This document shows, piece by piece, positions 44,926 to 55,024 of a stretch of 64,000 nucleotides of DNA. Position numbers and translations under genes: made by a program. How positions within the stretch are numbered: the first letter of the stretch is position 1; the number at the start of each line of letters is the position of its first letter. Source of the DNA: Agapetus fuscipes (Eukaryota; Arthropoda; Insecta; Trichoptera; Glossosomatidae); the NCBI GenBank assembly GCA_951799405.1, contig OX637359.1:6320201-6384200 (forward strand), written 5' to 3'. The notes under the pieces are model-generated. The model was not told where the DNA came from. It searched no databases and was given only the letters and a program-made list of their open reading frames with translations.

Positions 44926-45108
44926 TAAATGGTAAAACATTGTTTTAATTCACTTTATTCTTTTTTTTTTGCTCGAATATTTTCGCCTAATGAGGCATCT
45001 TCAAGGTAACCATTCTGCTCTTGAAGATGCCTCATTAGGCGAAAATATTCGAGCAAAAAAAAAAGAATAAAGTGAATTAAAACAATGTTTTACCATTTAT
45101 ATTTTTAA
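44922..45108. mobile_element. Long near-perfect foldback with hammerhead-like motif
   Basis: Arms of about 85 bp separated by about 14 bp (GTAACCATTCTGCT). The arms run from AAATGGTAAAACATTGTTTT and a poly-T tract to GCCTAATGAGGCATCTTCAAG, and back. The right arm reads CTTGAAGATGCCTCATTAGG then CGAAAATATTCG, a GCC/GGC-stemmed hairpin with GAAA. Confidence 0.9.
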
Positions 45109-45414
45109 ATATTTATAGATGAGATTAGATTAGATTACTATTTCAATTGCTCTCTGTGACCACTATGTAGATAGGTACCTAATGGGTATACTTACGCTTT
45201 TGAAAAATGAAGCGTTCAAAAGCGTTCTAAAATGGTGGCAGTCTAAGGTGTTACCTATATTGATCGAGAACGGTAACAAAATACGGCTGCGTTCTCAAAT
45301 CTCCCGCGCGCGCGTTCTGCGTTCACAACGTTCAGGTACATCTCCCTTCTCAGCACGTCCTTGATCTAGAACGCTGGCGGTCAAGCGGTCACTTTCTTGG
45401 AGTTCGCCACTACG
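45109..45414 (+). promoter_or_regulatory. Upstream region of the MADF-BESS gene
   Basis: A locally GC-rich patch (CTCCCGCGCGCGCGTTCTGC and GAACGCTGGCGGTCAAGC) immediately before the ATG stands out from the AT-rich intron and suggests a promoter and 5' UTR. No TATA box at a fitting distance. Confidence 0.45.
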
Positions 45415-45550
45415 ATGGATACTATAAAATTGATCAAGTTAGTCCGTCAAAGATGTTCATTGTATGACAAAAAACATAAATATTACAAAAATAAAGAAAT
45501 GGCGATGGAAGCATGGTTGCAAATTGCCAGAGAAATGGGAACTGGCGACC
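45415..45550 (+). CDS. MADF-BESS domain protein, exon 1
   Basis: Starts a 216-residue protein completed at 46230-46744. MADF domains are Myb-related DNA-binding domains of insect regulators such as Adf1; BESS motifs mediate protein contacts. This exon encodes the first MADF helices: MDTIKLIKLVRQRCSLYDKK, then YKNKEMAMEAWLQIAREMG. I take the ATG at 45415; the only longer reading would use a non-ATG codon. The donor is GACC/GTAAGT, phase 1. The gene lies on the same strand inside the putative 31 kb intron. It may be a free-standing regulator or a domesticated accessory gene of a PIF/Harbinger element. Confidence 0.9.
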
Positions 45551-46229
45551 GTAAGTTAGAAAAATATTTCGTTGTGATATATTTAATTTATAAATTAGAT
45601 AAATTGTTGTGTTTTTTATACAATCTAAAAGAAGTTTATCCATGATCAGGCAATACTGTATTTTCAATCAATTCATGCTTCAATTTTATAAAATTAAAAT
45701 AAAATGACATAACCTAGAAAATACTGAATGACGTTCCCGCTCTAACGGAGTTTTTTCAGTCGGGTTGTAAAAAACCTTTAAGTATTGATCACAGATGGTG
45801 TTGAACCATTCTAGCTGCTATATAATGTAAGATAGCCTTTTCAGACTTCACTGTTTTCATGCTTTCATTTTTGGCACATTTAATGGAACACGATGACAAT
45901 ATATTAAAATCATACATATAGTGCTACACGGATTAGCACTGCCACTACGCAAGATCTCATTCATAAATAAAGGATGGAGATACCTAGCAAATCAAACCCC
46001 TTCGGTTTCAGAAAGAAATGATATTAATTAAATCTGATTCAATTATTTATGTATTTAACTTACAAAAAATGGTAATAATGAATTCGTTATTACGTCTTTC
46101 TGCCCCAGTTTCAAGTAGGTACAAGTATTACTAATAATGTAAAGCATGATAATATTATATGCGATTATTAGATAGACGAGGACCCTAATCGTTAACTTCT
46201 TGTCAAAAAAACGTAAAACATTTTTACAG
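45551..46229 (+). other. MADF-BESS gene intron
   Basis: GTAAGT to TTTTTACAG; AT-rich and apparently free of the common SINEs. Confidence 0.85.
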
Positions 46230-46744
46230 GTAAATTTTGGTCAGCAAAATGGAAGAGCCTGCGAGACAATTACAAGAAACACAAAATGTCATCGATCGGA
46301 ACCGTGTATAGAAAATATAAAAATTGGCCTTGGGCAAAGCATATGACTTTTCTGGATGACACATACAGTGGTGGCACAATTGACAAAAGTATTGATGATA
46401 TCAAAAACAGTTCCATGAATTTGAGTGTCACACATGATCCTTTAGGAAACTCTGACACTGATATCAAGACATCTGGTTCCGATCCTAAACAAAGAAGTGT
46501 TAGTTCTGTTCATGTTAAAGGAAAGAAAATAGCTTATCAGGATGGAAGTCTTGAAATGCAGAAATTGCTTGAATATTTCCAAGAGAAGAATGCAAACAAG
46601 AAGAAAATGGATGACATTGATTATTTATTTGCAAGCTATGCACAGGTTTTGAAGAAAATGCCGGCACGGATTCAAACGTTAATCAAATTGGATATAGCAA
46701 CGCTATTTGCCAAATACGAAATGCAAATGCACGTTCAGGATTAG
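46230..46744 (+). CDS. MADF-BESS domain protein, exon 2
   Basis: The join makes an Arg codon (GTGDR|KFW) and completes the MADF domain: KFWSAKWKSLRDNYKKHKMS with the W/F and basic residues of the third helix, then WPWAKHMTFLDDTY. A Ser/Asp-rich linker (SIDDIKNSSMNLSVTHDPLG) follows. The last 60 residues hold the BESS motif: MDDIDYLFASYAQVLKKMPA, RIQTLIKLDIATLFAKYEM. Stop TAG at 46742. Frame intact, codon use unremarkable, so it is probably functional. Confidence 0.92.
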
Positions 46745-47170
46745 GATCACGACATTGTGATTGGCACAATGGTGACTGAATATAATGATGGTGGGACAAA
46801 GAACAATACTTCATAATCTGGTTAACTAATTTTGATAATTGTAATGTTTTAATTGTCAAGAATGCTGACATGAAAAATCGGTCAATCACGGAAAAGATAA
46901 ACTCCGAATTGATGCACAAAGAGGTCGATGTCGTTCGTTCAATAAAAAATCAGCAGACTACATTCGTGGGAGCTGGGACACATTCAGCGAATGGACCATC
47001 AGTGTTTTGTGGAAATATTATTGCTGGGCGAAACATAGTAAGATGCCTGGATGGAGTACGGTGGATTGTCGTTCGCTAGCAGTTTGAAAATGCGCGACCT
47101 GTAGGAAGATCCAAAAGAAAAGTCAAGTGTCCGCCAAATACGAACATTTAAAATCCTTATTAAGTGATGA
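46745..47170 (+). other. MADF-BESS gene 3' region
   Basis: An AATAAA at 46941 is a plausible polyadenylation signal about 200 bp past the stop. A 69-codon open frame at 46870 has no recognisable motif. Confidence 0.5.
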
Positions 47171-47801
47171 GGTATTTATTTTGTAAATTCCTTAATTTTT
47201 AATTGTTTAATGACTCGTTTAGATGAAACTTTTACATAATTTTCATTGTTAATTCGTCTGGAACAATGCTTTATATTTTCTCTACAAGTGAGTCATTAAC
47301 CGTTTCTTGCAATCTCTCAAGATAGCGACAAAATAAACAAGTGACATCAAATAAATCTTGTTGACAAAGATGAGACAAGATGACGTATCCACAAAGAACC
47401 ACATTATATTCGACATTCGAGGCTAGGCTTGATTTTATGCCAAATTATGGAGAGTTTCAGCGTAGCAACCAAATACACCCAAATTTATGATATAATATGT
47501 CAAAAACCTTGAAGACAACTCGAGTATGGAATAAATTAAAAATTGCAAACAATGGACTAGGAACATTCTTGGCACCGATGCTCCAAATTTGTTTTTTTCT
47601 CCTCAGGCAAACGTCGCACGTCTATGTCACAAGGGTAGGGGGTTATTCGCTATCTCATTTATTGTAGAAGCTAGTAAACGTTGACTTTACTAAAAAAGCA
47701 TTGTCAGAAGAAATAGCTGATAAGGGAAATCAAGTATGCTTCTATTGAATTGGAGAGCATGTCTTTCAGATCAGAAAACAGACACTCAATTGATAGCTTT
47801 A
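47171..47801. other. Unassigned intronic sequence
   Basis: No feature seen. Confidence 0.4.
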
Positions 47802-48345
47802 TGCCCGCTTTCCACTGCGAGCGGGAAATAGCTGAGCGGGAGCGGGAAATAGCTGAGCGGAGCGTAGTGAAATAGTTTTGGCCTTCCATTGCGAAAGAGT
47901 TTTAAAAAATAATGGTATTTGCCTTCCACAGCCAACGAGCTCGGCGGAGTGAGCTAGGCGGGAAATGAGATGAGTCAGATGAAAGAGTTGTTTGCCTTCC
48001 ATCTACAGCTGGCTTAGCGGAGCCAACTAGTGTGTGACAGCTCGTTGCAGCCTACGCCCAGATCAAACGTTTTAATTATTAATAAAAAAAGTTTTTTTTT
48101 TTGTTTCGAAAAATAAAAAGTAATGTATTATTTTGCTTTAATACATTAAAAGTAGATGTTGGAAATAAAACATACATTTTAATATTTTCAAATTTATAAA
48201 ATAATGTATGATGTGCAGTGTGTGACAGCTCGTTGCAGCCTACGCCCAGATCAAACGTTTTAATTATTAATAAAAGAGTTTTTTTTTGTTTCGAAACATA
48301 AAAAGTAATGTATTATTTTGCTTTAAACATAAAAAGTAGATGTTG
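47802..48345 (+). mobile_element. MITE-H, left half
   Basis: Begins TGCCCGCTTTCCACTGCGAG after a TTA and follows the 37226 copy, including the duplicated AT-rich unit, with very few differences until it stops at AAGTAGATGTTG. The right inverted end is lost. Confidence 0.9.
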
Positions 48346-49195
48346 TACAAATAACACTGCTTGTTACATTTCGATCACATTAAGTTAAAAGTAGTTTTCC
48401 ATTGCATTATTGCGCATAGTTCTGAATTTGCGCGCGCACTTGTGCATGTTGACTTACTGAAAATTCCATTTTCAAATTTTTGACAAGTATTCAAGTGTTT
48501 TTGTTCTTAATTTGAAATGATAAAACGTGTTATAAGATGAAGCGTTTTGTAATCGTAGAACATTTTTGAATTTTCATCAGTGAAATTGAAAAATCCACTT
48601 CTGGTCTAGTGTTTTTGTTCCAAATTATATTAATTCAAATTATAATACCTACTAACAACTAAAGCATTGAAAAACCGTTTTTGAATTTTACATCGATTTT
48701 ATTATTTTGTAGATAAATTGTGTCTCATGAGAAATTCCATTTTCAAATATTTACAAATGTTTTTGTTTCAAATTTTAAATAATACATTTTGAAAACTACA
48801 GTGTTCTTCGAATATTTTTGGATTTTACACAGTGCTGCCACATTGAAGATTTTTAGTCGTAAAAAATATTTGTGATTTAAAAGAATATAAGCACCTAATC
48901 GATGTTCAACGTGGAGAAGTACACAGCTGAATGGCCGGAAGATGGCGAAGATGTGTTCAGCAGACACAGGAAGTCTTCTTTGGTCAAATACAGTTTTGAC
49001 AAGGACGATGGCAACATGGACAAATGGCAATCAACTAGGCAACGTGAAAAACGTAAACAAACATTCAGTTGCATATTTATGTAAAAATTATAAATATGAA
49101 GTGGTTTTCAGATAAAAATGCAAAATGCTTTATTACCTACTTTTAAATTTAAACCTACTTTACATTATTATGGGTTATTTAAATAAGTGTTTAAA
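48346..49195. other. Unassigned intronic sequence
   Basis: A 60-codon ATG frame at 48902 (MFNVEKYTAEWPEDGEDVFS...) has a balanced composition and a charged sequence, but no family I recognise and no clear splice sites, so it is only noted. Confidence 0.35.
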
Positions 49196-49400
49196 CAAGG
49201 GAAAGACCAAGGAAGAAATTGATAGACCAAATAGGTGAGATTGCGAAAGAATAGAACCTGCAAGGTGAGAATAAGAGAAGAGTATGTATGAATAAAGTGA
49301 TGAATGTTGAAGAGATGAAAGAAGTATGAAAGGACAAAAAAAATGGAGACGCATCTGCGGAGGTACCTGCCACCCCTAGTGGAACAGCGGGATACAGTAA
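49196..49400 (+). pseudogene. LINE C-terminal fragment
   Basis: Encodes RPRKKLIDQIGEIAKE, a stop, then LQGENKRRVCMNKVMNVEEM, ending with the common 3' tip ACCTGCCACCCCTAGTGGAA. Stops and a frameshift show it is dead. Confidence 0.85.
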
Positions 49401-49404
49401 CAGT

Positions 49405-49540
49405 TACAGTTGGTCATGAGGGTGACCACCCACGCTGTAAGAATATTTCACCTTCATCAATGCTACCCCTGTTTCAGGGAAAGCCAGCAAGAGTTGCACA
49501 CTTTATGTTAGTTTCAGGCGTAGGTTTATTTTGTAAGGAG
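49405..49540 (+). repeat. SINE-A head and core, diverged
   Basis: TCATGAGGGTGACCACCCAC and CTACCCCTGTTTCAGGGAAA. Confidence 0.75.
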
Positions 49541-49654
49541 ACTCTCTTACATTTACCAGCTTAGCCAAGCATAGTGAAAATCGATTTCCAACATTCCATT
49601 TTCGTAAGTTGAGATTATTTCAGGATTTTTGTCGTGGTCTAAGATTTGTTCCTT

Positions 49655-49712
49655 ATCGCTTACCTATACAAACGTTTCACCGCTAGCTTGTGTAGTATCT
49701 TCAGGGTATCTA
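49655..49712 (-). ncRNA. Hammerhead-core-like motif
   Basis: Minus strand: CCCTGAAGATACTACACAAG then CTAGCGGTGAAACGTTTG. CTGAAGA fits the core consensus CTGANGA and GAAAC follows a short ACTA/TAG-type stem. There is little room for stem III, so cleavage activity is doubtful. Confidence 0.4.
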
Positions 49713-49739
49713 GGTACAATTACTGAATGTTCATATTAT

Positions 49740-49992
49740 ACTTAATTAGATTCTTGTCAATACTCAATGGCATGGTCAATACTCAATGGAAGGGACGACC
49801 GAGAAAAGTATGGAGTGATCGAATTAAGGAGATTGTGAAAGAATGGGATATACAAAGTGAGCGTAAAAGAAGAAAATGCATGAAAAAGGTGATGGATATG
49901 AAGGAATTGAAAGAGGTATGTCAAGATAGGAAAAAATGGAGGCAACTCTGCAGAGGCTCTGGCCACCCCATAGCGGAATGGCGACAGAGTTA
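49740..49992 (+). pseudogene. LINE C-terminal fragment
   Basis: WKGRPRKVWSDRIKEIVKEW then DIQSERKRRKCMKKVMDMKE and EVCQDRKKWRQLCRGSGHP, open to the 3' tip. It is the best preserved of the short copies of this region. Confidence 0.85.
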
Positions 49993-50225
49993 CAGTATGG
50001 TGTTTTGCGTTGTGAATACAAGCGCAAGTTCAAGTCCTGTCGTGACCTATTAACGATAACTTAGACCATGGTTCAAGAGATGTCATTGGATAATTATAAA
50101 TTAATAATTTATTTAAAAAAAAAAGAATAATATTGACAATGGAAATACGTGTTCCTGGCTAGGCAAAATAGGTTAGTGAATAGCATTTTTCTTCATGAAT
50201 TTATGTAAAAAAAAACAGTATCTAG
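49993..50225 (+). repeat. SINE-C, plus orientation, diverged
   Basis: AAGTTCAAGTCCTG gives an altered B box; ATGTCATTGGATAATTATAA, CCTGGCTAGGCAAAATAGGT and GTGAATAGCATTTTTCTTCA follow the family body in sense orientation. Confidence 0.75.
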
Positions 50226-50464
50226 ATATTATTCTAGAGAAACTGCAGTATGTACTGGAATATTTTCCTATATTATATGCTACTAGTAAGAAAACAATTA
50301 TTATTTTTAATTTACATGCAATTATAAGAAGATGTTTGCTTATTTAGATAAATTTGCATATTACTTAATGTAGGTACTTAGTGCGTTTAATAAGGAGTTA
50401 TTCCGTTCAGAAAATTGTGTGTCATGTATGTTTAAGACGCACAATTAATGCACGCCATCCATTA
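50226..50464. other. Unassigned sequence
   Basis: No feature seen. Confidence 0.4.
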
Positions 50465-50708
50465 TTTATCTATAATCTTAGTTGCAACGATATATTTGAT
50501 TTAATATTTATATTAAGTGCATTTCCATCAGCACACACGTATAATTTCGCACTTACACATGCCGCATGTGGACTTACAACATTAAAACCCAATCTCAAAT
50601 GAACATAAGTCCTCAACTCTTGCCGGACTTCCCTGAAACATGGAAAGTGTAGACAAAATGAACCATTTTTTACAGTATGGTAGTCAGCCTCATACCAACC
50701 TGTTAGTA
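50465..50708 (-). repeat. SINE-A
   Basis: CTATAATCTTAGTTGCAACG tail to CAGCCTCATACCAACCTG head. Confidence 0.9.
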
Positions 50709-50734
50709 AAACCATTAAACCATTCAACTGAAAA

Positions 50735-51120
50735 AAATAGCGGTTGATTTGCAATGTTGGTGGCTAGGGTATGTGATTTTAATTCAATTTAGTGAATTGA
50801 ATTCAGTTTAATATAAATTTATTTTTGTGTGACATGTATAAAATGTAATTTGTCGTGTGTGTGTGTTCCTTGACTTATAGGTTGGTATGCGGCTGACCAC
50901 CCATGCTGTAAAAATGGTTCACTTTGCCAATGTCACCCCTGTCTCAGGGAAGGACGGCAAGAGTTGCAGGGTGTATGTCCATTTGAGATTTGGTTTTTAT
51001 GTTGTAGGTTCACATGAGGCATGTGCAAGCGCGAACTTGTACGTGTCTGGTTGTGAGAATGCATGTAATGTGAATCTCCAATGTAACATATCTTTGCAAC
51101 TTAGATTAGATTAGATTAGA
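50735..51120 (+). repeat. SINE-A with extended head
   Basis: Extension from GCGGTTGATTTGCAATGTTG through GTAATTTGTCGTGTGTGTGT, then a full SINE-A (50868-51120) ending in a clear (ATTAG)n tail. The SINE-A part is almost identical, in opposite orientation, to 36582-36838. Confidence 0.92.
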
Positions 51121-51165
51121 TATTTTTGTGTAAGCTATCGTCACTAATTTCCGAATTTTGTGTAT

Positions 51166-51380
51166 TCCTTGACTAGTAGGTTGGTATGAGGCTGAACCCC
51201 TGTGTTGTACAAACTTGGTTCACTTTTGCCAATGCCACCCCGGTTTCAGGGAAAGGCGGCTGGAGTTGCAAAGTTTATGTTCATATGAGGTTTGGTATAT
51301 TTTGAACTTAGGTATATGTGCCTACTTGTGAGCATGCATTTAATGTCAATATATTATGTTTGAAACTTATATTATAGATC
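51166..51380 (+). repeat. SINE-A, diverged
   Basis: ATTCCTTGACTAGTAGGTTG to GAAACTTATATTATAGATC. Confidence 0.85.
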
Positions 51381-51384
51381 ATAG

Positions 51385-51590
51385 AACCAGCAGGCACATT
51401 CGTTTTTGTGAATGTTCACGCTTAGACATGCTGCAAGAGGACAAAATAAAAAATCAAACTTACCACAAATGAACACAAACCCTGCAAATCTTTCCGACCC
51501 TACTTGAAACAGGGATAAAATTGGCAAAGCTGATTTAATTTCTGCACCACGAGTGGTCAGCCTCACACCAGAAGCTTACGGACCGGTCAT
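51385..51590 (-). repeat. SINE-A, diverged
   Basis: GTGAATGTTCACGCTTAGAC, CCACAAATGAACACAAACCC and GAGTGGTCAGCCTCACACCA; tail missing. Confidence 0.8.
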
Positions 51591-51837
51591 ACCACACTTC
51601 TTCTGATAGATTATTCAAATCGAAACAGCTGCAATTTTAATTCATAAATCAATAGCATGAAATTGAGCCACCATTTTTAATCTGAACGGCATTCCTTTGT
51701 ATCCAATATCACATCTTGTCCTCAATCCAGCATATTCCCCGCACACCCACACTCTCCCGTGGACATCCCGCATCAGGTTTCTGCAATTATAAACATTGCA
51801 TGGTACTCAACTTCCCCGTCCATTGAGTACTCGATCT

Positions 51838-52540
51838 AATCGAATCTAATCTAAGATGCAAAATATAAGTAACATTAGAGATTCACATTATATACATTTT
51901 CACAAATCAGACATGTTTAAGTTAAGTAATTTAAACATGCCGCATGTAGTCCTACAATATAAAAACCCGAATCTCAAATGAACATGTGCTCGATTATAAA
52001 GTCATCAATGGTTTAATAGACAGTCCCACCCTGTTGGAGGGTTTCAGGTTGTTTGTACCAAATTACTATAATCGGGGGCGAGGTCATGATCTTTTTCATG
52101 TACCAATGAGCCGCACCGATGTCTTGGCACAGCATCCTTTAACTCGGAGTGTCAAACTCATTAACGAGTCAAAAATAGATATATTTCAATATAATTTAGA
52201 CACCTTCAAAAGTATGGTAAAAGAGTTCCTCCCAGCTTGTTGATGGCTGTGAGGGTGCACTGTAATTAGGGCAACCTGTTGTGCACCAAAAAAAAAAAAA
52301 AAACACCAAGCAACTCCTGCCGACCTTCCCTGAAACAGGGGTGACATTGGCAAAGTGAACCATTTTCTACAGCATGAGTGGTCAGCCGCATACCAACCTA
52401 CTCGTATATGTCAAGGAACATACACAACAAATTACTTACATTTTTAAATTCAACAAATTATCAAATGTATGGACATCAAAAACTAACAGAAAAAAAATTT
52501 TAATTTAAAAAACCCTAGCCGCCAACATCACAGATTAACC
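51838..52540 (-). repeat. SINE-A with extended head, split by a LINE
   Basis: 51838-51981 is the tail half (CGAATCTAATCTAAGATGC to CGAATCTCAAATGAACA); 52305-52430 the head half (AAGCAACTCCTGCCGACC to CAAGGAACA); 52430-52540 the extension ending CATCACAGATTAACCGCC. Confidence 0.88.
51982..52304 (+). pseudogene. LINE reverse transcriptase C-terminal fragment with poly-A
   Basis: Frame from 51986 encodes LDYKVINGLIDSPTLLEGFR, LFVPNYYNRGRGHDLFHVPM and SRTDVLAQHPLTRSVKLINE, then DIFQYNLDTFKSMVKEFLP and a stop at 52241, about 40 bp of 3' sequence and a poly-A run (52285-52304). This is the end of a jockey/CR1-like ORF2, extremely 5'-truncated. Insertion into a SINE-A proves mobility after that SINE. 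Confidence 0.88.
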
Positions 52541-52822
52541 GCCATTCGATATCGACATAATTTATCGAAACTTGAGTAGCGCCTGTGACAATCTTGTATA
52601 TTACAGGCTCAAAAGTTACGGGCATGTTGCACCAAACTCCAATCAGATAAAAATCAAAATTAATAATTGTGATTTGTCCCTTTAAAATAAAAAAAATTGT
52701 AGCACATACGTAAGTCAGCTGATGTACATCATATTTTCTGTTTAAATTCCATCATATTATAACCCGCTTCCGAGAAATATTTAACCGAGGTCCCAATCAA
52801 ATTTCATGTGTCAATCAAATAT
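52541..52822. other. MITE left arm flanking the solo LTR
   Basis: GTTGCACCAAACTCCAATCA and CAAAATTAATAATTGTGATT (52624-52680) reappear inverted at 53460-53525 (AATCACAATTAATTATGATT, AATTTGGTGCAACA), so the two stretches look like the ends of one MITE into which other sequence was inserted. Confidence 0.6.
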
Positions 52823-53319
52823 TGTTATGTAAATATGAAATGTAAATATTGAAATAAGTATGGGTAGTTATAGTTATAAGAATCCTCATAAGTATTGGTG
52901 GGTAGGATAAATAATTGTGTATAAGTGTAGAATTCTCTAGGCTAAGTAGGTATTTGTTATAATTATAGGAATTCTGTATTGTATTCGTAGGTAGGATTGA
53001 TGGTTGTAGAGAAGTCTCTAGATATTACGTGAAGCATCGAGAAATAATAATTACTATGCCTTTCTGGAATTGTCTAGCAACTATAGGATCTAGACTATAC
53101 TGCTTTAGAGAGTATAAAGGGTGCAAGTGGCCTGCAGGGCCAGCAGTATCATACGAGATTTACAAACACATAGAACTAACTTGATCAGTGAACAGAAACC
53201 AAGTGGAATAGTCGAGAAAGCTTTGTGAAAATAAATATGTAAAAGTGTAAAATAAACAACTGGATAAGAAGACCTGTGTATTTTAATTTGAAAGACTTTT
53301 GAACCCTAATTTCGTAACA
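52823..53319 (+). mobile_element. Probable solo LTR of a Gypsy-like retrotransposon
   Basis: Begins TGTTATG and ends CGTAACA (TG...CA with short inverted ends), with ATAT on both sides (52819-52822 and 53320-53323), a 4-bp duplication typical of Gypsy-type integrases. Inside, GAGAGTATAAAGGGTGC (near 53108) is a good TATA context and AATAAATATG (near 53230) a polyadenylation-type signal downstream. No internal coding region is present nearby. Confidence 0.7.
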
Positions 53320-53636
53320 ATATTGATTGGAGGTTGGTGCAACAGGCTCTTAGTTTATTTTCGGTCTGTATAATCTAAAATCTAAGTTATTGTATATTAA
53401 CATATAAGATTTATATTAAATGCACGCCAGCTGATTTACGTATATGCAACCAAATTTTTGATTTGTTGGGATAAATCACAATTAATTATGATTTTTGTCT
53501 TATTAGAATTTGGTGCAACAGGCTCTTACTGTAAGAAGCTACACACAATAATAGATTTCATCCAGGATTTCTCAAACCAGTGAATCAGCCCTTATTCAGT
53601 TTCACCTTTAAGGTGGCGATATGTGAAGCTCTTCGC
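53320..53636. other. MITE right arm and SINE-A tail fragment
   Basis: A SINE-A-like inverted tail (ATAATCTAAAATCTAAGTTA, near 53370) followed by the MITE right arm to about 53525. Confidence 0.5.
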
Positions 53637-53810
53637 CAGGGCTGTAAGTCTCATCACCACGGTAATTCTTACCTACCAAATATCGGTAATATTTGTATGA
53701 AGACTAATCAGCTGTTCACTTGCGGCCATCTTGGATTGACAGGTCTTCATACAAACATTACCGATATTCGGTAGGTAAGAATTAGCGAGGTGATGAGACT
53801 TACAGCCCTG
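53637..53810. mobile_element. MITE-F, full length
   Basis: 174 bp with inverted ends covering most of the element: CAGGGCTGTAAGTCTCATCA at left and its complement at right, then GGTAATTCTTACCTACCAAA mirrored by CGGTAGGTAAGAATTAGCG. The centre is AGCTGTTCACTTGCGGCCAT. Confidence 0.93.
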
Positions 53811-53815
53811 TACCC

Positions 53816-54064
53816 GTAGTACGAGTTTTTTTTAACAATACTCAAAGTATTGAGTTTTCGAGAAAAATGTATGTGAACTTGAAAAGCATCTCTGGCAAAA
53901 AAATTTCGAAACTTGTTTAGCTAGAAAAATGTATGTGAACTTGAAGAGCACCTCTGGCAAAAAAAGTTTCAACTTTTTTTGTTTTTTTTTGTTTTTCAAG
54001 TTCACATACATTTTTCTCTAATACTCAATACTTCGAGAATCGAGTGTGAAAAAACTCGTACTAC
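53816..54064. mobile_element. Foldback MITE with GTAGTACGAG ends
   Basis: GTAGTACGAGTTTTTT at left and AAAAAACTCGTACTAC at right; the arms extend through TACTCAAAGTATTGAG-like words and AAAAATGTATGTGAACTTGA. The middle repeats the AGCATCTCTGGCAAAAAAA segment twice. It lies 5 bp from MITE-F. Confidence 0.9.
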
Positions 54065-54339
54065 CGGTGCTGTTGTAATTAATTATTGTACCGGTAGAGC
54101 GTTGACCATATTTCTAATCCCCAGCCTCACCACACCCATCTCTATGCGGTGCACATGTATCGCATGTGTGCAAGCGCCCGTGTCACTAGTGCATGCTGCA
54201 TTGGCAGTCGATGTCTCTCAAATAGTCATGCTCAACATTTTTCCTGCGATGAAAATAAAATACAGATTTCAATTAATAAAGCGGATATAAAAAACTAAGT
54301 TTTTTTCAAGAATTGAGTTTATTACCTATAGATAGCGTA
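54065..54339. other. Unassigned sequence
   Basis: No feature seen. Confidence 0.4.
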
Positions 54340-54575
54340 AATCTGTTGATACTGTAAAAAAATGGTTCTTTTTGCCAATGTCACCCCTGTTTCAGGGAAG
54401 GTCGGCAAGAGTTGCAAGGGCTTATGTTCATTTGAGATTAAGTTTTTATATTGTAAGTCCACATGCGGCTTGTGTAATCGCGAACATATACGTGTCTGCG
54501 CTTGTGGGAATGCATTTGATATGAATCTCAAATGTAAGATATCTTTGCAACTTAGATGATATTATTGTAGATCTT
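54340..54575 (+). repeat. SINE-A
   Basis: TTTTTGCCAATGTCACCCCT to CTTTGCAACTTAGATGATAT; the first 20 bp are eroded. Confidence 0.9.
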
Positions 54576-54736
54576 AAGTGCTTTCGGAGAGCCTGTTGTT
54601 GTTGGAACAACCAGTCCTGACGAGCCAACCTCAGTGGTTCAAGATCACACTTAGAGCTGATTTTGGAAAGTAACACGATATAATTTGGTTCTTGTTCTTG
54701 TATCCAGCCGTCATCCTTTGCAGTTAAAAAAAAATA

Positions 54737-55017
54737 GGCTGATTTATTTGGTGAGCGCTGTTTTTGTGTGTATCACACCTCAAGAGCCCTCTGCGAGCTT
54801 GGTCGTCGCTGTAGAAGGCGCCAATTCTCAAGCAAAACTCAGTTGCTCTAAGGCTAGATGGACCTTTTGATGAACGGTCTTTGGTTTATGAATGTTTCAA
54901 CCCAGTGAAGAGCAAATTTGAAAATATAAATGGAATATTTTTTGTGCTCCGCTGGGATTTGAACCCACAACCTTCCATTCAGAGTCCGAAGTGTTACCAC
55001 TGGACTACGGACCGGTC
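54737..55017 (-). repeat. SINE-B, full length
   Basis: GCTGATTTATTTGGTGAGCG to CACTGGACTACGGACCGGTC; the inverted A box CCACTGGACTA is intact; B box altered (GATTTGAACCC). Confidence 0.93.
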
Positions 55018-55024
55018 ATGTCTG

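Noticed and set aside
46870..47079. Second open frame after the MADF-BESS gene
   Set aside because: No motif; lies where the 3' UTR of that gene is expected.
48902..49084. Small protein MFNVEKYTAEWPEDGEDVFS...
   Set aside because: The composition is protein-like, but there is no homology I recognise, no splice signal and no downstream exon; left as an open question.
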